The notes: generated by a model from the letters alone, not told the origin. A DNA stretch of 64,000 nucleotides from Kocuria sp. (GCA_030524035.1 JAUNHG010000004.1:62001-126000), one strand, 5' to 3'; counted from the first letter of the stretch, positions 44,715-54,680 are shown. Made by a program: numbers and translations.

Positions 44715-45645
44715 GGTTCCAAGAACCCTTGAAGAGGATCGCGGGACGCAGATCGTAGTGGCAGAAGAATTGATTTTTCAGCGTCGAACGATCCGGAACA
44801 CCTTTGGATTTCGCTTCATTCCAGGCTGCAAATCGCGCTATCTCGGGGGCCACCCGGCCGTATGCTGTCGGATGAACCATGTAACGATTTCCGGTGCCAT
44901 CGTGAGTGCGAACAACCCGCTTGATCAAGTTGATTCCTAGCCAGGGGTCCGCCACGACTGGATACTCAGTCCTGCTGTCGGTACTGATCGTCTGAATTAT
45001 TGAGTCACCTTGGACACTGTAATGTGTTTCAAGTGCGCGGCCCTTTGCATCTTTGGCCCAAGGGGTAGCCACGCTCGCTATGTATTCCCCCTTTGATCCT
45101 TTGATGAGGACGCCACCGTCTGGAGCTAGTTGCATTGAAGCACCATCGGGCAAAGACATTGGATAAGTGTACTCTGTGGGTGCATTCTCGTCTGGCAGGA
45201 CAGTATGAATCTTCACAGACCCATCTTCAACTATTGTTGCTGAAACATCGGTACCTTCATCTTCACTTGCTGCGAAAACGACACTTCCGCTGGGTGCCAA
45301 CTCTCCGGAGGATGAAGCCACCTCTTCCGGGAGCCCTATTGATATGGAGTTGCCGCTATTGGCGTCAGCGAGAGAAATGGGCTGGTTCGGATTGCTAGGA
45401 ACTTCCACAGTGACCGGTGTCAAAGTGGAATCCCCAACATAGCTATTGCCAATCGGGGTCGGCTGCAACGGCGCAACAGGCTCAAGCGTTACGTTCTCAA
45501 TTTGATCAGCTATTTTGGAAGCAGAGGCACCGGGGTCCGCTGAAGCAGGAGGTATGGAAACGAGTGCTGTAGCTGCAAGTACGGCGACTGCCGCCTTGGG
45601 TCTCAAGTTCTTCAAAACAATTTTTCCGTTCTGGTGTCGTGGCAC
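44656..45645 (-). CDS. Secreted DUF2599-like protein
   Basis: A 329-aa exported protein starting at GTG 45645. A signal peptide (AVAVLAATALVSIPPASA) is cleaved near residue 37. The middle region, rich in Ser, Pro and acidic residues, resembles the variable part of many actinobacterial secreted proteins. The C-terminal part carries YPVVADPWLGINLI, then MVHPTAYGRVAPE, QFFCHYDLRP, KGSWNLEAWRAD and a final CN. That is the DUF2599 pattern, with a likely disulfide between the two Cys. The function is unknown. Composition and location tie it to the inserted island. Confidence 0.72.
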   Translation of the reverse strand: MPRHQNGKIVLKNLRPKAAVAVLAATALVSIPPASADPGASASKIADQIENVTLEPVAPLQPTPIGNSYVGDSTLTPVTVEVPSNPNQPISLADANSGNSISIGLPEEVASSSGELAPSGSVVFAASEDEGTDVSATIVEDGSVKIHTVLPDENAPTEYTYPMSLPDGASMQLAPDGGVLIKGSKGEYIASVATPWAKDAKGRALETHYSVQGDSIIQTISTDSRTEYPVVADPWLGINLIKRVVRTHDGTGNRYMVHPTAYGRVAPEIARFAAWNEAKSKGVPDRSTLKNQFFCHYDLRPAILFKGSWNLEAWRADKGYTRFILARCN

Positions 45646-45839
45646 GGGTGCCTTCGGATTACTCCACCTGTGCGTTGCTCGAAGATTTCTAGATTCTACG
45701 TCGTCAAGTCATGTCTTGGATAGGTGTATTTCCTCGGGAAGTTGTGAACATAGATTGAGGTCAGAGAAGACCCTAGTATCGTACTGGGGGACGACACGCG
45801 CCCGAAACCGGAGGTCTTTTATGACACACTAATAACGCT

Positions 45840-46290
45840 CTGAATGACCCATGAGGGCGGGAGCCGATTCGTCTACCTTCGTCATCGATCACGGCTGGCG
45901 CCAGCGACGCGTAGCTGAACACTTCCAAGTGCGCCCAGCAAAGGTGTTTCGCCGGTCAGTCGGCACCGGGCAGGAATCGATCTTACTGACCGTTCGAGCC
46001 GCCCGCACCGCAGCCCGAACAGGCTCAGCGCACGGACCGAGCGCGCATCATCGGACTGCGGTTCACCCTCCCGGTAAGGGCCGCATCGGTTGAGCCACCA
46101 CCCCCATACGCCGCGGTCGACCGTCAGGGGATTCCGGACCCGTCTACCGGATGCCCAGACTGGGGTGCGTCGATCAGGCCACCGAACTGCCGCTCCGTCG
46201 CCCAGCGCCACGAAGTCACCTGGCCTGGTGAATCGATCCGTATCGATGTTAAGAGGAAGCACACCTCGGCAGGGTTCTGGACTCGCGTCC
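45840..46290 (+). mobile_element. Decayed IS481-family transposase
   Basis: Fragments in successive frames on the plus strand form an IS481 transposase N-terminal half: VIDHGWRQRRVAEHFQVRPAKV (helix-turn-helix), then DRSSRPHRSPNRLSARTERA, RMPRLGCVDQATELPLRRPA and PGESIRIDVKRKHTSAGFW at the start of the DDE domain. The first catalytic Asp is recognisable; the rest is missing. Several shifts make it inactive, and the ends are approximate. Confidence 0.72.
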
Positions 46291-46439
46291 GGGCGTTCTT
46301 GGCTGAGATCGTCAACAGCCGCAACGGCCTTTGGCACATCGAGCAATCGTCGCAGCGTCCACAAAAGACCTCTCCGCCAGGCCTGCCGAATGAGCGAAAG
46401 CCAGCCGCGCGCAGATACTGCGATTTGTCTGTTCCCGTA

Positions 46440-46640
46440 ACAACCCTTGGCCAAGAGCCGGTTGTGGCACCTGTTAATACAGCGGTAGAAACGGTCATTC
46501 CTCGGGTGACGGCCCACTCAAGGACCTCAACAGCAAACTCCGTGCCTACCTCGAAGGCTGGGACAAACGAGCCCACCCCTTCGTGCGGACCAAGAATCGC
46601 TGAACAAGTCCTCGTAAAGACCACCCGTCCAACAACTTCA
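46440..46640 (+). mobile_element. IS630-like transposase C-terminal remnant
   Basis: The plus strand encodes DLNSKLRAYLEGWDKRAHPF followed by VRTKNR, which resembles the end of IS630 transposases (DLxxxIxxWxxxWNxxxxPFVWTKT). Stop codons lie just before and after. It overlaps the 3' end of the carboxylesterase frame on the other strand. Confidence 0.5.
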
Positions 46641-48084
46641 AATCCACACCACTAGGCATAGACTCCACCTGGTTCAATACTATGTATTTTGTAGACAAAG
46701 AATCACAATCAATTTCACCTGTTCGCATAAATTTACCCCAAATTTCGCGCAAATGCCTGCCTGCATTTTCCCAAACTGAAATACTGCTTTGCTGATTCAG
46801 CGATGAGCACTTGCCGCTTGACGCAGGGGTTCGGCTTTTGTGCCGAAAGATTGGAGAGTCTTTCCAAGCATTATTTCCACCAAAAAGGAGGGCCAGGTCA
46901 GTAGTATGAGCAGCACCCACTGACCCCTCCCCCGGACTCCAACTAGATTCATAAAAATAGGCGCGCTCAGCGGTCGCTGAAATTCTCCCGGTCAGTCTTC
47001 TTGTTGGGCATATAAATATAATCTTGGTTGACACATGAACCAATGTGGATTTTATTACATTCATGAATGTTCTGCATCTTGATAAATGATTGAATGGACC
47101 GCAGGAAATATGTAACGATTTTAAATATATGGACGTTTCCTGCGTTGTAGCCCCTAGAAGGAAGTACCTTTCGCGCGAACCTTTTGTAATTTTCACCCCG
47201 GTGCGGTGGCCATTTTTCAGTGGCTCGGCCGACCAATCAGCTGAAAAGGGAAGTGCAGCGTGTGGCGTTAAACGAAGCCTGCGTAGAACTTTACCCTGCA
47301 CGTTTAAAATTTGATCACGACTTAAGCCCACAAGGTTCTTAGGGGTTCTAGTTTTTCTATAGATTTGCGTTAGGATTTTTTGTCTAAACTTGCCAGCTTT
47401 TGGAAGGCCAATGGGTGCGCTTTGGATTATTGCTTTATGAAACAAATCATTGGCTTCCGGCGATGCGACAATAGCCAGCACATTCTCAGCGCCCGAGGAC
47501 TGTCCCGCTAATGTCACATTTTCTGGGTCGCCTCCAAAGTATTTTATGAAATGACGAACCCACTCCATGGCCGACAACAGATCGAATAATCCCAAATTTT
47601 TTGGAAACGTAAACCCATCACCGCCAAATCCAAGTATACCCAACCGATAGTTGACAGTAACCACTACAAGGTCCTGCTCAAGGACTAAGGACGTGGGATC
47701 CGTGGCCACTGAATTACCTTGGCCATACTTATTGCCACCTCCATGCACCCAGATCATCACTGGTCGCAATTTTTGCGTCTTGTCGCAATAGTTTTCGGGC
47801 ATGAATACAGAGAGGTACTGACAGTGTGCGGACTGATGGTAATCATCTTCAGGAAGGGACCATTTACTAGCCATCCATGGGATCGACTGTGGTGACACCT
47901 GATTGATTTTGGATTGCAGGATAGGTGGTAAGTCCTGACTGCCGATTGCAATTGTTTTCGGATGTGCAGTGGCGTGTTCAAGCAGCGCGTACCGGAGATT
48001 TTTCGCAATGGCGATTCCGGCCCCCGTCAATTCCACTTCAATTTCTGAATACGGAAGTGGAATAGTGTTGAGTTTGCGCTTCAC
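46546..48084 (-). CDS. Type-B carboxylesterase, C-terminus running into IS debris
   Basis: A 512-codon frame for a para-nitrobenzyl-esterase-like enzyme. The oxyanion hole is WVHGGGNKYGQGN (near residue 115), the nucleophile serine is in TLAGQSSGAENVL (near 199), and the catalytic His is probably in AAHTTDLALLFG (near 389). From about residue 480 the frame reads antisense through the IS630 remnant, so the native C-terminus is probably lost or altered. GTG 48084 has AGAAGGA upstream and lies 17 bases after the gdh TGA stop, so transcription from gdh is possible. GC is low relative to gdh. The substrate is unknown. Confidence 0.75.
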   Translation of the reverse strand: MKRKLNTIPLPYSEIEVELTGAGIAIAKNLRYALLEHATAHPKTIAIGSQDLPPILQSKINQVSPQSIPWMASKWSLPEDDYHQSAHCQYLSVFMPENYCDKTQKLRPVMIWVHGGGNKYGQGNSVATDPTSLVLEQDLVVVTVNYRLGILGFGGDGFTFPKNLGLFDLLSAMEWVRHFIKYFGGDPENVTLAGQSSGAENVLAIVASPEANDLFHKAIIQSAPIGLPKAGKFRQKILTQIYRKTRTPKNLVGLSRDQILNVQGKVLRRLRLTPHAALPFSADWSAEPLKNGHRTGVKITKGSRERYFLLGATTQETSIYLKSLHISCGPFNHLSRCRTFMNVIKSTLVHVSTKIIFICPTRRLTGRISATAERAYFYESSWSPGEGSVGAAHTTDLALLFGGNNAWKDSPIFRHKSRTPASSGKCSSLNQQSSISVWENAGRHLREIWGKFMRTGEIDCDSLSTKYIVLNQVESMPSGVDLKLLDGWSLRGLVQRFLVRTKGWARLSQPSR

Positions 48085-48101
48085 GATATTTCCTTCTTCT
48101 G

Positions 48102-51100
48102 TCAGTCCTGAACTGCGGCCCGCATGGCACGCAAAATTACGGACAGCGCCGCCAGATCATCCGTGGAATCATTGGTACCCCTACCTACAGCGCTCTCCAT
48201 CACAGAACGCAACCGGGATAGCTGAGCTTCGTACGCTGACTCCCATGCCTGCACATGTTTTTCCGGTGTATCCCCCTCCATACGTAAAGCCTGCGCCACC
48301 ATGGACACAACCATGGAGTACACATCCTCCCGCAGAGAGATCCGGGCTAAGGACTCCCACCGCGTGCTCTGCGATAAACCGCTAATCCGCTCCAATAATG
48401 AGGCAATACCAAAACGGTCATACAACAGGAAGTACACCCGCCCCACCAACTCCACATCAACACCGGCCTGCGAACCCAACCGCACCACATCCAACAAAGG
48501 ATATGAATCCAACATCCGAGACCATTCACGGGCCACCCCCTCCGGGACCCCCTGGTCCAACGCAGCCGCTAGTAGCTCATCATCACGAACTTGGGCCTGC
48601 TGCCCCAACAGCACAGTGTCCGCGCCACGCAACTGAGCCACCGGGGCGTATCTCTGAACCACATCCCCCACAGGGTTGGACGTCTCCCCCCTACTGATCA
48701 ACCACCGCACGGACCGGTCCACCAGCCTGCGCTGGTCCTGCAGCATCTGAACCCACAGCTCCGTCGGAATTTCTGCCGGTAAATGCGCCACTTGATCCAG
48801 ATAAGAATCGACGGCAAAGATCTCTACAGTGGCCAGAAATGCTTTCGCTAACTCAACGGGAGTGCAGGAAGTTTCGTCCATGGCACGGAACGCAAAGGAC
48901 GCACCACCCACGTTGATCATGTGATTAGCCACCATGGTGCATAAAATTTGACGTCGCAACGGGTGATTCTGTAAATCCGCCCCAAAACGTTCCACCACAG
49001 GAGCTGGGAAATAGGCCTCCACCGCGGCGGAAGTCCACGGATCATCCGCCAAATCAGAACGAATTAAAGCTTCCGATAACTGAATTTTGGCGTATGCGGT
49101 CAACACAGAAAGCTCCGGGGAGCTCATGGTTTCCCCCGCCGCTATACGTTGCTCCATCGCCTCCGTGTCTGGCAAGAATTCAATAGACCGATCCAAATCC
49201 GCAGTTTCCGTTAACCACTCCATGAGTCGTTCATAAGTCACCAAGTAATCGGCAGATTTCCAACGATCCACCGTGAGCGTCACGTTTTGGGCCACGTTAG
49301 TGCGCAAAACAAGACCCGCGACATCACCGGTCATGGACTCAATAAACTCCGCACGGTCGTCAGCTGCCAAGCGCCCCGCAGTCACCATCCGATCCACCAG
49401 GATCTTGATGTTAACCTCGCGGTCTGACGATTCCACACCACCGGAGTTATCAATGGCATCTGTATTGATCAGCACCCCGTTATTGGCTGCTTCAATTCGA
49501 CCCAACTGAGTGGCTCCCAGATTGCCGCCTTCGCCCACAACTTTGACGCGCAGCTGCTCGCCGTCCACTCGAATAGCATCATTGGCTTTATCCCCCACAT
49601 CCGCATGGGACTCACCAGAACCTTTGATATAGGTGCCAATACCACCGTTATAAAACAAGTCCACCGGGGCTTGCAGAATCGCACGGATAAAGTCAATGGG
49701 TGATAGCTGCGTGGTGGACTCCGGCAAATCCAAAGCCTGACGGACTTCAGCAGAAATCGGCACAGACTTGGACTGGCGCGAATATACCCCACCTCCATGG
49801 GAAATTTTCTGAGGGTCATAGTCTTGCCACGACGACCTAGATAAATGAAACAACCGCTGACGTTCTAGGTACGACACCGCCGGGTCCGGGTTAGGATCCA
49901 CAAAAATATCCCGATGATCAAAAGCCGCCACTAGTTTGATGTGCTCGGAAAGCAGCATCCCGTTACCGAACACATCCCCAGACATATCCCCCACACCCAC
50001 CACGGTGAAATCCTGGGTCTGAGTATCATGACCCAGCTCAAAGAAGTGCCGCTTGACCGACTCCCACGCACCACGCGCGGTAATACCCATCGCCTTGTGG
50101 TCATAACCAACCGACCCACCCGAAGCAAAAGCATCCCCCAACCAGAATCCACGCTCCACGCTGATGGCATTGGCGGTGTCGGAGAACCGGGCCGTGCCCT
50201 TGTCCGCTGCCACCACCAGGTAGGAGTCGTCACCGTCGCGCCGGACCGTGCGCTGCGGGATGACAGTTTGATCGCTGTGGTCATCGCCGGAAGAAACCTC
50301 AAGGTTGTCCGTGATGTCCAGCAGCGCCCCCACAAATTCTTTGTAGGCTGCCTCCCCTTCCGCAGCCCAGGCCGCACGATCCACAGCAGGGTCCGGCAAT
50401 TGTTTGGGGAAAAAACACCCCTTAGCGCCGCTGGGGATAATCACGGCGTTCTTCACCATTTGTGCCTTGACCAGCCCTAAAACCTCCGTGCGGAAATCTT
50501 CCCGGCGATCCGACCACCGCAGACCGCCCCGGGACACCGGACCGAACCGTAAGTGCGTACCCTCCACCCGTGGTGACCACACCCAGATTTCAAACTGGGG
50601 ACGCGGCAGCGGTGCTGCCGTGATCCGCCGGGGGTCTATCTTGAACGCTATGGTGGACCGGTCGGTCTGGTACGCATTGGTCCGCAAGGTGGCATTAACC
50701 ACCTCCGCCAACGTGCGCAGGAATCGGTCGGCATCCAGGGTGGGAATCTCCTCCAGGGCTGCCTCCACAACGGACCACGCCTGCTGGCGAGCGTTTTCAC
50801 GCGCCTGGTCATCGGGTTTTCCGTCCGGCAGCACATAGCGGTCGGGGTTAAAGGAAACGTCGAAGAGCTCCACCACAGCACGAGTGACCGCCGCGTGCAT
50901 CAGCAGCGTGTCCGCCATGAAGTCGAAGGAATACGGGACACCTAGCTGCAACAGGTACTTCACGTAGGCCCGTAGCACGGCCACGGTGCGCCAGTGCAGC
51001 CGCTCCGTTAACACCAGGCGGTCCAATGCATCGGACTCCGAACGCCCAGATAACACCGCGCACAAAACTTCCTCAATCAGGTCTTCCGTGCGGGCTTCTG

Positions 51101-53009
51101 GTGGGCCCACGGGATCCACCCCGTCTGGCAGTAATACCCCAAAGTCGTACAGCTGGAATTCGCGACCATCAGCCGGTGTGATTTCGTAGGGCTTCTGGTC
51201 CAGCACCGTCATACCTAAGTTTTGTTCCAGCGGCAACAGTTCAGTGAGCGTTAAACGCCTCGTTAAATAGACATTCAACCGCACTTGCCCGCTGGTATCG
51301 CCATGTGCTGCAGCAACGCGCACTTCAGCGGGTTGTTCAGATTCCTGGGCGGAAAGCATTTCGCAGCGTTGAAGATCCGCCACAGCGTCCGCGATCTGGT
51401 AATCCGCCCGGTACGCCGGCGGGAAAGCCTCAGCCCAGTGATAGGCGTATTGACGAGCCACTTCCCCCGTAAATTCCTTGCCCACAGCGCGCACCAGGGC
51501 TTCGGGCCAAGATCGCACGGCGGAACGCACCCGGGATTCCAACTCCGGCATGTCCACCGACGGCGCAGTGTCATGCGGTAGCCGCAACCGGAAGAATACC
51601 CGCGCCAAGGCAGAGGAGGACAGCCGAACATGGAAATCCACGTCCGTGGCGCCGTACGTCTGCGTCAGCACATCAGAAATCCGTTGCCGCACGGAGGTGG
51701 TGTACCGGTCGCGAGGTAAATACACCACAGCGGATACGAACCTGCCGAATAAATCTGGACGCACAAAAACTTTGGTCACCCGCCGTTCGTCCAACCCCAA
51801 CACACCGCGGGCCACATCCGTGAGTTCGTCCGTGGACATATGCAGCAGTTCTTCGCGTGGGTATTCCTCCATGATGCTCAGTAAGTCACGGGCGGAATGC
51901 GAATCGTCGCGGAATCCAAAACGGGAGGCCACAGCCTGCACCTTGTCCTGAACCCACGGGGTTTCCCGGGCAGGGGTGGCGTAGGCTTTACGGGCGAACA
52001 GGCCGATCATCAGGTACTCCCCGTCCACCTGACCATCAGCGCCAAACCTGCGCACGCCCACATAATCCAGGAATTCATTGCGGTGCACCTGGGAGCGGGT
52101 ATTGGCTTTGGTCACGAACAAGGTTTCGGCGTCTTTGGCGTGTTCCTGTGCTTGCTGGGTCAGCTTTCGACGGTATGGGGTCTCATGGGTGTCTTCCCGC
52201 AGCAGGCCCAGTCCAGTGTCCGGCCGGGACATCAAATACAGGTCATCTTCAGGGCCTTCGAGGTCATACTCTTTGACACCCATCAACACAAAATTGCCAT
52301 CTAGCATCCAGCGCAGGAACGCTTGCGTGGATGCAACGTCGTTGAGTTGAGGATTGCGTTGGGGCACACCGTCCAGGGCGACAGCCACGTTTTCCACGGC
52401 ATCCCGCATGGCTTGGTGGTCGCGGGCGATCACGCTGACGTCGTCAAGCACGGGACGAAGGTCTTGGATCAACCGGGATGCGGCGTCATCGTCAAGTTCG
52501 CTGGTCAGCACCACCTGCACCCAAGATTCGACAGTGACGTTGCCGCCAGACTGGCTGACAGCCGGAATCACCTGGGTGTCACCGCTGGAGTAGGACGTCA
52601 GGTCAGGGACTTCGTCAACCGAGGTCAGCACGCCGTCGTCGTCGCGGGTGACACGCACAATGGGGTGAATCACTAACCTTGCGCCGCCCCACTTCTGGGC
52701 GATTTGGGTGTTAATAGTGGACACCACGTACGGAACATCTTCTGTGACCACGTACAGCACACACCGGCGGGGTTCGCGTTCCACGTGGATCAGGGTTTGC
52801 CCTGCGCTGCGCTGGTGCGCCACTTCCCGGTGACGGTTAGCTCTCTGAATGAGCGAATCCACCGGGCGCGGTGCCAGGTCTTCGTCGGAAACTGCAGCGT
52901 AGTACGCTCGTATCCACGCGTTGTCTCCGGTGAAGCGGGAGGCTTGAGGCACCTTGGGGAGGGGTGCTGTGTTGTCGTCCACCCCTGCACGGTACTTATC
53001 CTGTGTCAC
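48102..53009 (-). CDS. gdhB: NAD-specific glutamate dehydrogenase, large (180-kDa) type
   Basis: A 1635-aa enzyme that deaminates glutamate to 2-oxoglutarate with NAD. The long N-terminal region (about 1-700) contains ACT-like regulatory segments. The catalytic core has KAQMVKNAVIIPSGAKGCFF (lysine near residue 865), followed by SSGDDHSDQTV, the NAD-binding VVGVGDMSGDVFGNGML (near 1000-1015) and VGEGGNLGATQLGR. A large C-terminal helical domain ends the protein. GTG 53009 has only a weak AAAGG upstream. The last 2043 bases are duplicated at 37954-39996, so this gene is a chromosomal 5' part joined to a 3' part that may come from the inserted element; the frame is intact and it should be functional. 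Confidence 0.95.
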   Translation of the reverse strand: MTQDKYRAGVDDNTAPLPKVPQASRFTGDNAWIRAYYAAVSDEDLAPRPVDSLIQRANRHREVAHQRSAGQTLIHVEREPRRCVLYVVTEDVPYVVSTINTQIAQKWGGARLVIHPIVRVTRDDDGVLTSVDEVPDLTSYSSGDTQVIPAVSQSGGNVTVESWVQVVLTSELDDDAASRLIQDLRPVLDDVSVIARDHQAMRDAVENVAVALDGVPQRNPQLNDVASTQAFLRWMLDGNFVLMGVKEYDLEGPEDDLYLMSRPDTGLGLLREDTHETPYRRKLTQQAQEHAKDAETLFVTKANTRSQVHRNEFLDYVGVRRFGADGQVDGEYLMIGLFARKAYATPARETPWVQDKVQAVASRFGFRDDSHSARDLLSIMEEYPREELLHMSTDELTDVARGVLGLDERRVTKVFVRPDLFGRFVSAVVYLPRDRYTTSVRQRISDVLTQTYGATDVDFHVRLSSSALARVFFRLRLPHDTAPSVDMPELESRVRSAVRSWPEALVRAVGKEFTGEVARQYAYHWAEAFPPAYRADYQIADAVADLQRCEMLSAQESEQPAEVRVAAAHGDTSGQVRLNVYLTRRLTLTELLPLEQNLGMTVLDQKPYEITPADGREFQLYDFGVLLPDGVDPVGPPEARTEDLIEEVLCAVLSGRSESDALDRLVLTERLHWRTVAVLRAYVKYLLQLGVPYSFDFMADTLLMHAAVTRAVVELFDVSFNPDRYVLPDGKPDDQARENARQQAWSVVEAALEEIPTLDADRFLRTLAEVVNATLRTNAYQTDRSTIAFKIDPRRITAAPLPRPQFEIWVWSPRVEGTHLRFGPVSRGGLRWSDRREDFRTEVLGLVKAQMVKNAVIIPSGAKGCFFPKQLPDPAVDRAAWAAEGEAAYKEFVGALLDITDNLEVSSGDDHSDQTVIPQRTVRRDGDDSYLVVAADKGTARFSDTANAISVERGFWLGDAFASGGSVGYDHKAMGITARGAWESVKRHFFELGHDTQTQDFTVVGVGDMSGDVFGNGMLLSEHIKLVAAFDHRDIFVDPNPDPAVSYLERQRLFHLSRSSWQDYDPQKISHGGGVYSRQSKSVPISAEVRQALDLPESTTQLSPIDFIRAILQAPVDLFYNGGIGTYIKGSGESHADVGDKANDAIRVDGEQLRVKVVGEGGNLGATQLGRIEAANNGVLINTDAIDNSGGVESSDREVNIKILVDRMVTAGRLAADDRAEFIESMTGDVAGLVLRTNVAQNVTLTVDRWKSADYLVTYERLMEWLTETADLDRSIEFLPDTEAMEQRIAAGETMSSPELSVLTAYAKIQLSEALIRSDLADDPWTSAAVEAYFPAPVVERFGADLQNHPLRRQILCTMVANHMINVGGASFAFRAMDETSCTPVELAKAFLATVEIFAVDSYLDQVAHLPAEIPTELWVQMLQDQRRLVDRSVRWLISRGETSNPVGDVVQRYAPVAQLRGADTVLLGQQAQVRDDELLAAALDQGVPEGVAREWSRMLDSYPLLDVVRLGSQAGVDVELVGRVYFLLYDRFGIASLLERISGLSQSTRWESLARISLREDVYSMVVSMVAQALRMEGDTPEKHVQAWESAYEAQLSRLRSVMESAVGRGTNDSTDDLAALSVILRAMRAAVQD
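48104..50146 (-). repeat. Direct repeat copy 2 (2043 bp, inside full-length gdh)
   Basis: Same sequence as 37954-39996, in direct orientation. The copies flank the 8107-bp island at 39997-48103. Recombination between them would remove 10,150 bp and restore a single gdh ending in TAA. Confidence 0.97.
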
Positions 53010-53130
53010 TACTCGATCACGCCTTTGTGAGCAATTGCGCGAGCACAGGTAAGGTCACAGGCCCGCGCACCGATGGGTACCTCACTCACCCTAGCGCCCG
53101 AGGTCAGATTCCCAGAAGTTGACCGCCCTG

Positions 53131-53688
53131 TTAATCGTTCGTTGTTGGTTGATGCACGGGAGGGACGGCAGCTAATAAATGGTCGTCCACCAAAACAACT
53201 TCCACGTTGGCTACGCGTTCAGTTTTCGTGCCATGCAAGTGGCTCATAGTTAATCGGATTAATGCCCCGTGAGACACCATCAGCACATTCCGATCCGGGA
53301 ATTGTTGTTGTATTTGGCGCAAAGCCCGTAAAGATCGATGCAGAACTTCTTCTTTCGGCTCCGCCACTTCGCGTAATTTCCGCTGTTCTTGTGCGGAAAC
53401 ACCGGCAAAACTGCGGCCTTCGTTAGGACCGAATGAGCGTTCCACCAGGTCGTAGTAGGTGGGTCCGAGCTCTACCCCAAGTTCCCGGGCCACAATCTGC
53501 CCGGTTTCACGCGCACGCCCTAAGGGGGAAGTCACCACCAAGTCCCACGCGGGTTCCGAGCCTTTCAAGGCTTGCGCTGCTTCAACAGCTTGTGCGCGTC
53601 CGGTGTTGTTGAGCGGGATTTCTGATCGGCCTTGTAAACGCTGGGCACGGTTCCAGTCGGTTTCACCGTGACGCATAAACGCGAGCAC
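53131..53688 (-). CDS. Histidine phosphatase family protein
   Basis: A 185-aa phosphoglycerate-mutase-like phosphatase. The phospho-histidine is His7 in FMRHGETDWNRAQRLQGR, the second catalytic His lies in MVSHGALIR (near residue 141), and a VTSPLGRARETG segment sits between. The length and lack of insertions fit broad phosphatases of the CobC/PhoE branch rather than a glycolytic mutase. GTG 53688 has GGAGGA upstream. It lies 121 bp beyond the start of gdh on the same strand. Confidence 0.88.
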   Translation of the reverse strand: MLAFMRHGETDWNRAQRLQGRSEIPLNNTGRAQAVEAAQALKGSEPAWDLVVTSPLGRARETGQIVARELGVELGPTYYDLVERSFGPNEGRSFAGVSAQEQRKLREVAEPKEEVLHRSLRALRQIQQQFPDRNVLMVSHGALIRLTMSHLHGTKTERVANVEVVLVDDHLLAAVPPVHQPTTND

Positions 53689-53929
53689 GCGGGTTCCTCC
53701 AAAATGTTCGGGGCACCGACGTCACCGCAACGCTGGCCTACACAAGGCTTGTGTGAGCGTTCCGTCGGATTGATCGCTCCCCCATTGTCCTCGATAACTA
53801 AGCGAGACGTCAGTTCTCTGGGCGCGGGGCGCGGCACGGGCTGGTGGGAGCACAGTCCCTGGGCATGCCGTCCTGTCACCCTGCCCCTGCCTGTATACCC
53901 TGGAGATCCTAACGATTGATTGGACACAC

Positions 53930-54373
53930 ATGGATTCTGTTGTTCTGGGCACTGTGCTCTACTCCGCTGCTGCGGCTGCTTGTTATGGGCTAGTGGGGTT
54001 AGTCCTGCTGACTTTGGGGTATTGGGTGATTGACCTGCTAACTCCAGGCAAGCTCCACCAGCTGATCTGGGTTGATCGCAATCGTGGTGCCGTGCTGGTG
54101 TTGGCCGCCTCCGTGTTGGCTATGGCTTTGATCATCCGTGCCGCCATTGAAGCTTCCGCGTCTGTGCTGTGGCTGGGGTTGATGACCACGCTGCTGTATG
54201 GGGTCATCGGTCTGCTGCTCATGGCGGTGTCGTTCTTCCTGATGGACCTCGTGGCACCTGGCAAACTGGGGGATTTGATCGTGGATGATGATGACCACAT
54301 GCACCCTGCTGTATGGATCACCGCCGCCACACACCTATCTGTGGGTCTTGTGGTGGCCGCCGCCATTGCATAA
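53930..54373 (+). CDS. DUF350 family membrane protein
   Basis: A 147-aa protein with four hydrophobic helices arranged as an internal duplication: VGLVLLTLGYWVIDLLTPGKL (near residues 22-42) and IGLLLMAVSFFLMDLVAPGKLG (near 90-112). The repeated D-L-x-x-P-G-K-L after each second helix is the DUF350 signature. The function is unknown; related proteins are linked to membrane stress in other bacteria. Confidence 0.82.
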   Translation: MDSVVLGTVLYSAAAAACYGLVGLVLLTLGYWVIDLLTPGKLHQLIWVDRNRGAVLVLAASVLAMALIIRAAIEASASVLWLGLMTTLLYGVIGLLLMAVSFFLMDLVAPGKLGDLIVDDDDHMHPAVWITAATHLSVGLVVAAAIA

Positions 54374-54385
54374 GCAAAAATCGAG

Positions 54386-54541
54386 TCAATGGGGACGGCC
54401 CGCCCAAGGAGCCAAAATTTCCTGTTGCTGTGTGCTTAATCGCAGCACCTGTTGCCGCTGGGGGTCATAAAGCGCTGAACCATCCGCCTCAGCGTCATCT
54501 ATCGATATGTGAGCAACGTCTTGTGCGTTGGACTTCGTCAT
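54386..54541 (-). CDS. Small 51-aa protein
   Basis: ATG 54541 has AAGGAGA eleven bases upstream. The 51-residue product is polar and Gln-rich (YDPQRQQVLRLSTQQQEIL) with an acidic patch (ISIDDAEADGSA). No family is recognised. It lies in the gap between the DUF350 and ElyC-like genes, on the opposite strand, and ends 12 bases from the DUF350 stop. A longer open frame to 54913 only shadows the ElyC-like gene. Confidence 0.45.
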   Translation of the reverse strand: MTKSNAQDVAHISIDDAEADGSALYDPQRQQVLRLSTQQQEILAPWAGRPH

Positions 54542-54680
54542 AGGTGGGTGTTTCTCCTTATGATTCGGCCGGGCTGGTGCGTTATGCGCGTTATGGCATC
54601 TGAAGGTTTCGCCGCTATGGTTGCCTGCCGGCCCACCATTAGCTCTGGTTGCACAAACCATGGGGAAAGGAGCTGCAAGG

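Noticed and set aside
45882..46517. 211-codon minus-strand ORF
   Set aside because: It is the antisense reading of IS481 remnants and has no plausible protein features.
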